From JAENVT01 sp031412355 (GTDB taxonomy: Bacteria; Actinomycetota; Acidimicrobiia; Acidimicrobiales; Ilumatobacteraceae), in assembly GCA_031412355.1 (NCBI GenBank), contig JANOCR010000375.1:1-19075 (forward strand): a stretch of DNA of 19,075 nucleotides, written 5' to 3'. Of this stretch, positions 7,759 through 14,315 are shown in pieces. Position 1 is the stretch's first letter. Each line of letters opens with the position of its first letter. The notes under the pieces are model-generated. The model was given only the letters and a program-made list of their open reading frames with translations, did not search any database and was not told the DNA's origin. Made by a program: the position numbers and the translations under genes.

Positions 7759-7772
7759 ACACTAGACGGTGC
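7759..7772 (-). promoter_or_regulatory. Candidate promoter of the CoxL gene
   Basis: Minus strand GCACCG (7772-7767), two bases, then TAGTGT (7764-7759), which fits the actinobacterial -10 pattern TAnnnT. A start about seven bases further would give a leader of roughly 34 bases carrying the hairpins and Shine-Dalgarno. The same GCACCG plus TAnnnT layout precedes eno and mfd. No good -35 is visible. Confidence 0.35.
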
Positions 7773-7791
7773 CGGCTGAACCACCGAAGTG

Positions 7792-8328
7792 CTAGGGCGT
7801 GGCGACCGGCGGCGCGACCGGGGCGGCTGCCGCTGCTGCGGAACGTACGGCGACGATCTGGGTGATCGCGTCATACGGCCAGCCGGCGGGAAGGGCCAGG
7901 GGAGCGTTCGGTGTCGGCAGCACCGAGATCCGCTGCTCGCCCATGCTGACGAAACCGACCTCTTGACGGGCAGCCTCTTTGGTGCCTTCTGGTGATTGCA
8001 GCCGATTGACGTCGGCGGCCAACTGCGCGTTGGCGTTGGTCAAGACGGCGAGCTCGTTCTGCTTGCGCGCCAGGTCGTCGCGTTGCTGCAGCCAACTCTT
8101 TACCGGCAAGACGAACAACGAGGCGATCAGTGCAGCAGCGATCACGAGGGCGACGACGGCGAACGCCGCCCGTTTGACTCGCCCTTTGACGAGCTGCTTG
8201 TTCTTGTCGATGGGCCTGGTGAACTCGGCAAACCGCGACGAGTCGGGATCGCGGTCCAGCGACGCCCTGGTGGCATCGCGCGGCCGCTGAATGCATGTGG
8301 TTCGATGCCCATCGCTCACGGCCGACAT
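7792..8328 (-). CDS. ftsB: FtsB/DivIC septum formation initiator, 178 aa
   Basis: Bitopic membrane protein of the cell-division complex, which in known systems pairs with FtsL and FtsQ at the septum. The first 53 residues are a charged cytoplasmic tail. One transmembrane helix follows (54-74, AAFAVVALVIAAALIASLFV), then a coiled coil (78-112, heptads with LARKQNELAVLTNANAQLAADV). The DivIC-type end ARQEVGFVSMGEQRISVLP (about 120-138) matches the family's L-G-x-v-x-x-G-E block. An Ala/Pro-rich tail (163-178) ends the protein. The ATG at 8328 has GGAG eight bases upstream. Location directly behind eno is the usual actinobacterial context and supports the call. The 133-base gap from eno holds inverted repeats; the CoxL gene follows after 73 bases. 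Confidence 0.88.
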   Translation of the reverse strand: MSAVSDGHRTTCIQRPRDATRASLDRDPDSSRFAEFTRPIDKNKQLVKGRVKRAAFAVVALVIAAALIASLFVLPVKSWLQQRDDLARKQNELAVLTNANAQLAADVNRLQSPEGTKEAARQEVGFVSMGEQRISVLPTPNAPLALPAGWPYDAITQIVAVRSAAAAAAPVAPPVATP

Positions 8329-8393
8329 TCTCGCAGCTCCGCCCCCCTAGTGAGCGTCAATGGCCTGGAGTCGCCAGCCGCGTCCTCGTCCAT

Positions 8394-8451
8394 GGAGTGT
8401 TTCCGTCCATCCCGGGTGGGCAGGAGACACTCCGATGGGCCACAAACACTC
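8394..8451 (-). repeat. Competing inverted repeats between eno and ftsB
   Basis: The plus-strand segment GGAGTGTTT (8394-8402) can pair with ACACTCC (8427-8433, seven pairs) or with AAACACTC (8444-8451, eight pairs), but not both. Read on the minus strand, two GAGTGT copies 17-18 bases apart are followed by one complementary copy, between the eno stop and the ftsB start. This could be an attenuator or processing structure, or a direct-repeat protein site. No T-run follows, so it is not a standard terminator. Confidence 0.5.
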
Positions 8452-8461
8452 GGACGACGAG

Positions 8462-9739
8462 TCAGCGGGGGGCGAGGGCGGCGCGGCCGCGATAGGCGGC
8501 GGCTTCGCCCAATCCCTGCTCGATGCGCAGCAGCTGGTTGTACTTGGCGACGCGATCGCTGCGCGCCGGCGCGCCCGTCTTGATCTGCCCACAGTTGGTG
8601 GCGACGGCGAGATCGGCGATCGACACGTCCTCGGTCTCACCGCTGCGGTGGCTCATCACGCTGGTGTATGCGTGGCGTGAAGCCAGTTCGACAGTGTCGA
8701 GTGTTTCGGTCAGCGAGCCGATCTGGTTGACCTTGATCAGCACGCTGTTGGCCACCTTGCGATCGATGCCCATCTGCAGTCGTGTGGTGTTGGTCACGAA
8801 CAGATCGTCGCCGACCAATTGGATCTTCGATCCGAGGGCTTGGGTGAGGGCCGACCAACCATCCCAGTCGTCCTCGGCCATGCCGTCTTCGAGGCTGACG
8901 ATCGGGTACTGCCCGGCCAATCGGTCCCAGTACGCCGCCAGCTCGGCAGACGACAGCACTTTGCCCTCGCCCTGCAGGTGGTAGTTGCCGTCGCGGTACA
9001 ACTCGCTGACGGCGGGGTCGAGCGCGATTGCGATCTCCTCGCCGGGCGCGTAGCCCGCCTTCTCGATGGCCTCGACGAGGACCTTGACTGCCTCTTCGTT
9101 GGTCGCCAGGTTGGGCGCGAACCCACCCTCGTCGCCGACTGCAGTCGACAGGCCGCGATCGTGCAGCAGCTTCTTCAACGTGTGGTACGTCTCGGTTCCC
9201 CATCGCAGAGCCTCGGCGAAGCTCGGCGCGCCCACCGGCATGACCATGAACTCTTGGAAGTCGATGGAGTTGTCGGCGTGCACGCCACCGTTGACGACGT
9301 TCATCATCGGAACCGGCAGTACGTGTGCGTTCGGTCCGCCGACATACCGATAGAGGGGGAGTTCGAGCTCGCTGGCCGATGCCTTGGCCACCGCCAAGCT
9401 GGTGCCGAGGATGGCGTTTGCGCCGAGCCTCGCCTTGTTGTTGGTGCCGTCGAGGTTGCACAGTTCGGTGTCGATCAGTCGCTGCTCGATGGCATCGATG
9501 CCTTGCAGCGTGGTGGCGATCTCGCCGTTGACATAGCCGACGGCCGTGCGTACACCCTTGCCGAGATAGCGCGAGCCGCCATCGCGAAGTTCAACTGCCT
9601 CGTGCTCGCCGGTCGACGCCCCCGACGGCACGGCAGCGCGCCCGACAGCGCCGCTTTCCAGCTCCACTTCGACCTCGACGGTTGGGTTCCCCCGCGAGTC
9701 GAGGATCTCACGGCCGACGATGCTGACGATCTCACTCAT
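8462..9739 (-). CDS. eno: Enolase (phosphopyruvate hydratase), 425 aa
   Basis: Glycolytic enzyme converting 2-phosphoglycerate to phosphoenolpyruvate; cytosolic, with Mg2+. Full length with all key residues: the substrate loop PSGASTGEHEA (38-48), catalytic acid/base Glu204 in DEGGFAPN, Mg2+ ligands Asp241, Glu284 and Asp311, catalytic Lys336 in VLIKVNQIGS, and the enolase signature SHRSGETED (363-371). The ATG at 9739 has no Shine-Dalgarno. Instead TACCCT lies eight bases upstream (9753-9748) as a possible -10 box, suggesting a near-leaderless transcript. eno precedes ftsB as in other actinobacteria. Its usual upstream neighbour mazG is separated from it here by an opposite-strand membrane-protein gene, so eno must have its own promoter in the 95-base divergent gap. 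Confidence 0.98.
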   Translation of the reverse strand: MSEIVSIVGREILDSRGNPTVEVEVELESGAVGRAAVPSGASTGEHEAVELRDGGSRYLGKGVRTAVGYVNGEIATTLQGIDAIEQRLIDTELCNLDGTNNKARLGANAILGTSLAVAKASASELELPLYRYVGGPNAHVLPVPMMNVVNGGVHADNSIDFQEFMVMPVGAPSFAEALRWGTETYHTLKKLLHDRGLSTAVGDEGGFAPNLATNEEAVKVLVEAIEKAGYAPGEEIAIALDPAVSELYRDGNYHLQGEGKVLSSAELAAYWDRLAGQYPIVSLEDGMAEDDWDGWSALTQALGSKIQLVGDDLFVTNTTRLQMGIDRKVANSVLIKVNQIGSLTETLDTVELASRHAYTSVMSHRSGETEDVSIADLAVATNCGQIKTGAPARSDRVAKYNQLLRIEQGLGEAAAYRGRAALAPR

Positions 9740-9741
9740 AC

Positions 9742-9792
9742 CCGGCGAGGGTAGCCGGTGCGAGCCGTTTCAAGGTTGGGTCAGGGTCCCTG
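9742..9792. promoter_or_regulatory. Divergent promoter region of eno and the membrane-protein gene
   Basis: The candidate eno promoter on the minus strand is GCACCG (9761-9756), two bases, then TACCCT (9753-9748) eight bases before the ATG. The element CCGGC/GCCGG (9742-9746, 9754-9758) forms a small hairpin over the same bases. An 11-base palindrome with arms CAGGG and CCCTG around one T lies at 9782-9792, roughly where an activator or repressor of either gene could bind. All are sequence patterns only. Confidence 0.35.
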
Positions 9793-9834
9793 TTCAGCCC
9801 TCAAGATTGATCCGATCCTGCCGATGATCTGGAC

Positions 9835-10734
9835 GTGGATGCTCAGCAGTGGCCCGCTCCTTCATTAGCGCCCCCCTCGGCCCCTTCATCGCTCGAGCCG
9901 CCCACCCCGGCCGTCGAACAGGCCTACTTCGTCGTCGGATCGCCGAGCCTTCCGCCGACGCTCGAGCACCACGAACCCGAACTGATGCAGACGCCGATCG
10001 TGACCCGCGCCTACGACCACACCGTTCACGCTGGGCCCGAGTTGATCGGAACCAGCGCCACCAGGGTGCTTGCCGCCGCCGGCTGGCTGGGCAGCGCGGT
10101 TGGCTACACGGTCGCGGCAGTGGCGTTGTCGAAGTCGTACCGGCACATCACCGCCGACAACTGGCGCGCTGCGATCGAAGAGATCCGCTGGTTGCTGCCG
10201 TTGGTGGTCTCCTCGTTCGGCATGGCATACCTGGGTTGGGTGGTGTGGACGACCTTGGCCGCAATCAACGGTCACCGTGTTGCCCCGCTGGCGTCGTCTC
10301 CATTTCTGCCGCCGTTTGCCTATCTGGTCGGTCCGGCGGCAGCGGCGGCGGCGTCGATCTACCAGCCGGAGCGCAACGGGTGGTGGATCGCCGGAGGCAT
10401 TGCCTGGGTGTGCCTCGGGCACGGCCTCGTGTTGTTGTCGTTGCGCAGCTCAGCGCGGCGAATCGGTGCCAATGCCGACGAGTTCACCAAACTGTTGTGG
10501 TTCCCGTTGGCATCATTCGGGTACCGGCTGATCGCCACGATGGTGCTGCCCGAGACGAGCTTCGACAACACGATGTGGTTCGCCTTGCTGGTGGCGGTCG
10601 ATGTGGTCTTGATGCTGTCGACCGCTCTCGCTGTCTGGCGGGCGATGCATTCGTTCGATCAGGCATGCGCCCGTGATCGTTACAGCTCGGTCGAGAATCA
10701 ACTGCCGGCGTTCATGGCATCTGCCCACCGTTAG
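9835..10734 (+). CDS. Unrecognised six-helix membrane protein, 299 aa
   Basis: I do not recognise a family. The first 60 residues are Pro/Ala/Ser-rich and probably disordered and cytoplasmic. Six hydrophobic segments follow, near residues 78-98, 119-145, 157-176, 183-203, 219-238 and 247-270. A short polar tail (271-299) ends the protein. Notable features are an Ala-rich run (GPAAAAAASIY, about 167-177) and Trp at several membrane edges. The GTG at 9835 is the only early in-frame start after the stop at 9808; there is no Shine-Dalgarno, and a later ATG at residue 51 is possible. It lies on the opposite strand to all housekeeping neighbours, divergent from eno and convergent with mazG, whose stop codon it overlaps. 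Codon choice looks like the neighbours', so recent transfer is not obvious. Confidence 0.8.
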   Translation: MDAQQWPAPSLAPPSAPSSLEPPTPAVEQAYFVVGSPSLPPTLEHHEPELMQTPIVTRAYDHTVHAGPELIGTSATRVLAAAGWLGSAVGYTVAAVALSKSYRHITADNWRAAIEEIRWLLPLVVSSFGMAYLGWVVWTTLAAINGHRVAPLASSPFLPPFAYLVGPAAAAAASIYQPERNGWWIAGGIAWVCLGHGLVLLSLRSSARRIGANADEFTKLLWFPLASFGYRLIATMVLPETSFDNTMWFALLVAVDVVLMLSTALAVWRAMHSFDQACARDRYSSVENQLPAFMASAHR

Positions 10735-12191
10735 TTCTCAGCAGTCTTGACCTCGTCCCACAGGGCGTCGAGCACGGCGAGGTCAGCCGCACTCATCGTG
10801 ATCCCGCGTTCGGCCGCCAGCCGTTCGACCTGCTCGAACCGGCGGCGGAACTTGTGGGTGGCGACGCGTAACGCGGCCTCGGGTTCGACATCGAGGTGGC
10901 GGGCAACGTTGACCACGGCGAACAACAGGTCGCCGAGTTCGTCGTCAATTCGAGCCTGATCGGCCTCGCCGAGCGCGGCGAGCAACTCGGCGGTCTCCTC
11001 GGCGATCTTCGGCAACGCGCCGTCGACATCGGGCCAGTCGAACCCAACCTTCGCCGCCTTGCGTTGCACGTGGTACGCGTAGCTCAGCGACGGCTGCGAC
11101 ATCGCCACACCGTCGAAAACACTTGTGCGCCCCTTCTCGGCGTGCTTTATCGAGTCCCAGTTCGCAACCACCGTGTCAGCATCCTCGGCGGTTACAGAAC
11201 CGAAGACGTGAGGATGACGCCTGACCAACTTGTCGTGGATGCCGTCGACAATGTCGACCATCGTGAACCGGCCCTGCTGCTCGGCAATCGTCGCATGAAA
11301 CTCGATCTGATACAGCAGATCACCCAGTTCCTCGATCAGCTCCGAATCGGCATCGGGCTGGTCGGAATCGGGCTGGTCGGCGTCGAGCGCCTGCAGTGCA
11401 TCGACCACCTCGTACGTCTCCTCGAGCAGGTACTTGATCAGCGACTGATGCGTCTGCTCCTGATCCCACGGGCACTGCTCGCGCAGCGTTCGGGCCAACT
11501 TATGGAACCGCACCAACGACGCACCGACCGGCGTACCCAGGTGGGGGATGTAGATGCACGTCAGGTGGTCCGCTTCGACAGTGCGATCGAGCTCCGCCCA
11601 GGTCGTGTTGGTGATCAGCTCGTCGGGTGTGCCCAGCCTCTGCAGGATCACGACCGGTTCGTCGCCGGTGGCGCCCTCGACTGCCAACTTGATGTCGCTG
11701 AGCACCCAATTGGCGTGGGTGTGGGCGACAAACAGCGGCCCGTGATCGCCCGCCACGGCGGTGGCGAAGTCGTGCCCGTCGACCAATCTCACTCCGGCCT
11801 CGACGGGATCGATCCCCAGCCGAGCAAATGCAATGTCGAGGAACGACATCGCCGGCAGGATCGTGCAGGTGACCCTGTTGTCGCCGCGCAGATGGCGCAC
11901 TGTGCGTTCAAGCACCAGCGGAGAGCCCGGCACGGCGTAGAGGATGTCGCCGTGCTCGGCAGCGGCCGCGACCAATCGCTCGGTGATCGCGGCGTACACG
12001 TCGGCGAACGTGTCGGCTGATTCGTAGATCCCGTCGAACGATGTCGCGTTGCCCACCACGGACGCCGATGGATGTCGTATCGTGCGCACGTAGCGGTGAT
12101 CGTGCGCCGCGATGGCATCGAGAGTTTCCTGCGTGACGTACTGAGGCCCGGCCGGGCCGAGCCCGACGATCGTGATGTGCTGACGGGTCAC
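10731..12191 (-). CDS. mazG: Tetrapyrrole methylase-like domain fused to MazG nucleotide pyrophosphohydrolase, 486 aa
   Basis: Two-part protein like YabN of Bacillus. Residues 1-220 are a tetrapyrrole (SAM) methylase fold: ITIVGLGPAGPQYVT at the start, YAVPGSPLV (85-93) as the glycine-rich cofactor loop. Residues about 225-486 are a full double MazG: CPWDQEQTHQSL (240-251), the metal-binding EETYE (257-261) and EELGD (287-291), then the second-copy EETAE (398-402) and DELGD (417-421). MazG hydrolyses nucleoside triphosphates to monophosphates and clears abnormal nucleotides; the methylase part's substrate is unknown. GTG at 12191 overlaps the preceding lipoprotein stop (GTGA) and begins at the domain edge; the open frame runs further upstream but without family resemblance. 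An acidic Asp/Gln/Pro insert (272-283) separates the two EExxE motifs of the first MazG copy. Confidence 0.93.
   Translation of the reverse strand: MTRQHITIVGLGPAGPQYVTQETLDAIAAHDHRYVRTIRHPSASVVGNATSFDGIYESADTFADVYAAITERLVAAAAEHGDILYAVPGSPLVLERTVRHLRGDNRVTCTILPAMSFLDIAFARLGIDPVEAGVRLVDGHDFATAVAGDHGPLFVAHTHANWVLSDIKLAVEGATGDEPVVILQRLGTPDELITNTTWAELDRTVEADHLTCIYIPHLGTPVGASLVRFHKLARTLREQCPWDQEQTHQSLIKYLLEETYEVVDALQALDADQPDSDQPDADSELIEELGDLLYQIEFHATIAEQQGRFTMVDIVDGIHDKLVRRHPHVFGSVTAEDADTVVANWDSIKHAEKGRTSVFDGVAMSQPSLSYAYHVQRKAAKVGFDWPDVDGALPKIAEETAELLAALGEADQARIDDELGDLLFAVVNVARHLDVEPEAALRVATHKFRRRFEQVERLAAERGITMSAADLAVLDALWDEVKTAEN
11352..11380 (-). repeat. 15-base tandem duplication inside mazG
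   Basis: The 14-base unit ATCGGGCTGGTCGG occurs at 11352-11365 and 11367-11380 (15-base period). It encodes the repeated pentapeptide DQPDS/DQPDA in the loop between the two metal-binding helices of the first MazG domain. E. coli MazG has a much shorter loop here, from memory of that sequence, so this is probably a tolerated lineage-specific expansion. Confidence 0.85.
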
Positions 12192-12976
12192 GAGGTCAGG
12201 ATCACAACCGAACCGACATCGGGATCCCACCGGCCATACCGTGGGTCGACGTAGATGTCGGCGGCATCGACGATTGCGTCGAGTTGGTCCTGTGGCACGC
12301 TGGCACTGGCGATCAACGATCGCGATTCGGGCAGCAGCTCGTCGAACGGTCGCAGCATCAGCACCGCTGCAAACGTATCGAGGTCGGCGACGATGGCCTG
12401 TCCGACCGGGACGCCTTCGAGGGCCGCGACGACCGCGGGGTTGACTGCCGCCGGGTCGATGCATTCGCCACCGTCCTGGCCGCGCACGATGCCGCCGTCC
12501 GCGGCGATGACCGTGTCGGTCGAGAACTCGCGCGCCGCGTCGGCGAACGGTCTTCCTGCTTGCACCGTCGCCAGCACGCTGTTGGCGTCGTCGACCGAAT
12601 CCGTGGTGATGGCCCTAAGACAGATCACAGGGCTACCGCTGACACCCGATGCGTAGGCTGTCGCTGCATTGTCGCCGGCGACAGCGACGATTACCTCGGA
12701 GAGCCGGTTGTCGAGGCCGGTCGAGGTCGTGGGTGTAGCCGATTCCATACCGACCGCCGCTTCGAGCACTGTCACCCGGATCCACTTCGTCAACTGTTCC
12801 CGCAACTGATCGCCCGTGGCCGGCTGAGTGCCGGTTGCGGCCAGCGCCTCGACGGCTTCGGCGGTGAGATCCAGGTCCCCGACCTGGGCGGCGACGTCGT
12901 TGCGGTCGAACGTGGCACACGATGACAACGCGGACACTGCTATCAGTGCACAGACTGCTGGCAGACGTCGATTCAC
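12188..12976 (-). CDS. SurA/PrsA-like (parvulin-type) lipoprotein, 262 aa
   Basis: Probable exported folding factor. Residues 1-20 form a lipoprotein signal: RR, a hydrophobic run, then the lipobox LSSC with Cys20 as the lipidation site. The next 80 residues resemble a SurA N-terminal segment. About 117-210 has a parvulin-like pattern: ANSVLATVQAGRPFADAARE, then FSTDTVIAADGG, then VVAALEGVPVGQAI. The end, VDPRYGRWDP, is typical of actinobacterial SurA-like proteins. The usual parvulin histidine strand (HILV-like) reads VICLRAI here, so isomerase activity may be lost and a chaperone role retained. Cys119 and Cys172 could form a disulfide. Start is GTG at 12976, 22 bases after the DUF4032 stop; its stop overlaps the mazG start. 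It is anchored outside the membrane, unlike its cytosolic neighbours. Confidence 0.8.
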   Translation of the reverse strand: MNRRLPAVCALIAVSALSSCATFDRNDVAAQVGDLDLTAEAVEALAATGTQPATGDQLREQLTKWIRVTVLEAAVGMESATPTTSTGLDNRLSEVIVAVAGDNAATAYASGVSGSPVICLRAITTDSVDDANSVLATVQAGRPFADAAREFSTDTVIAADGGIVRGQDGGECIDPAAVNPAVVAALEGVPVGQAIVADLDTFAAVLMLRPFDELLPESRSLIASASVPQDQLDAIVDAADIYVDPRYGRWDPDVGSVVILTS

Positions 12977-12977
12977 G

Positions 12978-12995
12978 CCACGACTCTAATCGTGG
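12978..12995. repeat. Perfect inverted repeat in front of the lipoprotein gene
   Basis: CCACGA (12978-12983) and TCGTGG (12990-12995) with a six-base loop fill almost the whole 22-base gap between the DUF4032 stop and the lipoprotein GTG. A hairpin here would cover the ribosome-binding region. The minus strand also contains TAGAGT (TAnnnT type) six bases from the GTG, so an internal leaderless promoter is an alternative reading. Confidence 0.5.
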
Positions 12996-12998
12996 ACG

Positions 12999-14315
12999 TC
13001 ACTCGTCGACCTTGTCGTCAACGCTCCCGTCGAGCTCGTGGCTGTCCTCGTCGGCGACCCATCCTCCCGCCGCCCAGTCGTCGATTGTCCAGCCGACGTC
13101 GACCAATGTGGCGTCGGCCGTTCGTTGCTCGTTCGGCAAGGGTGTCAGTACGTCGCGCACGTATGACGTAACCGCCTCGCCCAGGCCGACATCGCCGCCG
13201 GCGGCCTCTGACATGAACCACAGGTGCTCCAACACCTGGTGGTACAGCTCGGCGGGTTCGAGCTTGCCCACCAGGTCGGGCGGCACGCCGTCGATCGTCG
13301 GTTCGAACCGCTCTTCGAGCCATCTGGCGGCGGCCACCGGTTCAGGGAGTCGTCGCAACTCCTGGCTCTCGAGCACAGCGCGATATCGACTGATGTCGTT
13401 CAGCAGGCGCCGGGCCTGGTTCTCGCCCGTCTCCAGCCCGGTCAAGGTTTTCAGGCATTGACCGTGGAAGCCGTGTTCAACGACACGCGGGATCAATCGA
13501 ATCTTCGACCCGTCGGCGGTCGTGTAGAGCTCCAGTTCTGCGGCATCGAACCCGAGATCGTGCAACCGTTGCAGCCTGTGGTCGATGCGATAGGTCTCGT
13601 TGACGTCGAACTCGTCGGTGCCGGTCAACTCGGTCCAGAGTCGCTGGTAAGTGGTCTCGATGGCCAACGCCGTGGGGATCGGATCGATCCCGTCAGCCAG
13701 CAGGCCACCTGCCTGCAGATCCGCCAGGCCGCCGGCGACGTTCTCAATGGCGATCGTCAGGTCGTACCGCCGTTGCCCGTCCGACAGTGTGGGGTGTCGT
13801 TCGCCGGTCTCGACATCGATGATGTACGCGCTCAATGCGCCGGCATCGCGGCGGAACAATGTGTTCGACAGCGAGCAGTCACCCCAATAGAACCCGACGA
13901 GATGCAGGCGCACCAGCAGGCCGGCGAGGGCGTCGAGCAATCGCTCCCCGAGGTACGGGATGTGCAGGCCCTGGCCCGACAGCAACACCCGGTACGGCAG
14001 CGAGTAGTCGATGTTGCGCGTGATCAGCAGACCATCCATGTCGTCGTCGCGTTGAGTGACCACACCGATCACGTCGGCCGTGGGCAGGCCGGCGTCTGCC
14101 AGCTCGCGCAGCAACCGCCACTCGCGTTCGGCCAGGTGGTCGGGGAGCTCTTTGACCACGTAGCTAATGTCACCCGACTCGATCAGACGCACCACGTGGC
14201 GATGCAGGCCGGCGACCTCGTGCAGACCCGGGATCGTCCAATCGTCCAGGCGCTCTTGGAACGGCCATTCGACCAACGAGACGTGTTCGCCTGGCTTGGC
14301 GATCTGGAGCCTCAC
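12999..14315 (-). CDS. DUF4032 family protein with kinase-like N-terminal domain, 438 aa
   Basis: The N-terminal half resembles lipopolysaccharide-kinase/RIO-type phosphotransferases: SYVVKELP with Lys55 in the ATP-lysine position, a following acidic residue near 63-65, YWGDCSLSNTLF (143-154) as the catalytic loop with Asp146 and Asn151, and IIDVETGE with Asp167 in the metal-binding (DFG-like) place. The C-terminal half (from about 210) corresponds to DUF4032; its end is acidic. The substrate is unknown; the family is common in actinobacteria. The GTG at 14315 overlaps the mfd stop by four bases, so translation is coupled to the repair factor Mfd. The lipoprotein gene follows 22 bases later. 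A functional link with DNA repair is suggested only by position. Kinase motifs are present but activity is not proven. Confidence 0.85.
   Translation of the reverse strand: MRLQIAKPGEHVSLVEWPFQERLDDWTIPGLHEVAGLHRHVVRLIESGDISYVVKELPDHLAEREWRLLRELADAGLPTADVIGVVTQRDDDMDGLLITRNIDYSLPYRVLLSGQGLHIPYLGERLLDALAGLLVRLHLVGFYWGDCSLSNTLFRRDAGALSAYIIDVETGERHPTLSDGQRRYDLTIAIENVAGGLADLQAGGLLADGIDPIPTALAIETTYQRLWTELTGTDEFDVNETYRIDHRLQRLHDLGFDAAELELYTTADGSKIRLIPRVVEHGFHGQCLKTLTGLETGENQARRLLNDISRYRAVLESQELRRLPEPVAAARWLEERFEPTIDGVPPDLVGKLEPAELYHQVLEHLWFMSEAAGGDVGLGEAVTSYVRDVLTPLPNEQRTADATLVDVGWTIDDWAAGGWVADEDSHELDGSVDDKVDE

Noticed and set aside
6198..7865. A 555-codon plus-strand open frame across the CoxL gene.
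   Set aside because: Antisense to a gene with intact active-site motifs; no domain features or ribosome-binding site of its own.
7719..7874. N-terminal extension of the CoxL-type protein up to 7874.
   Set aside because: The added 52 residues are Arg/Ser/Pro-rich with no family similarity and overlap the ftsB coding end; the GTG at 7718 has a good Shine-Dalgarno and the right N-terminus.
12192..12464. Upstream extension of the mazG reading frame.
   Set aside because: The extra 91 residues are Arg-rich antisense-like sequence overlapping the lipoprotein gene; the GTG at 12191 begins exactly at the methylase domain.
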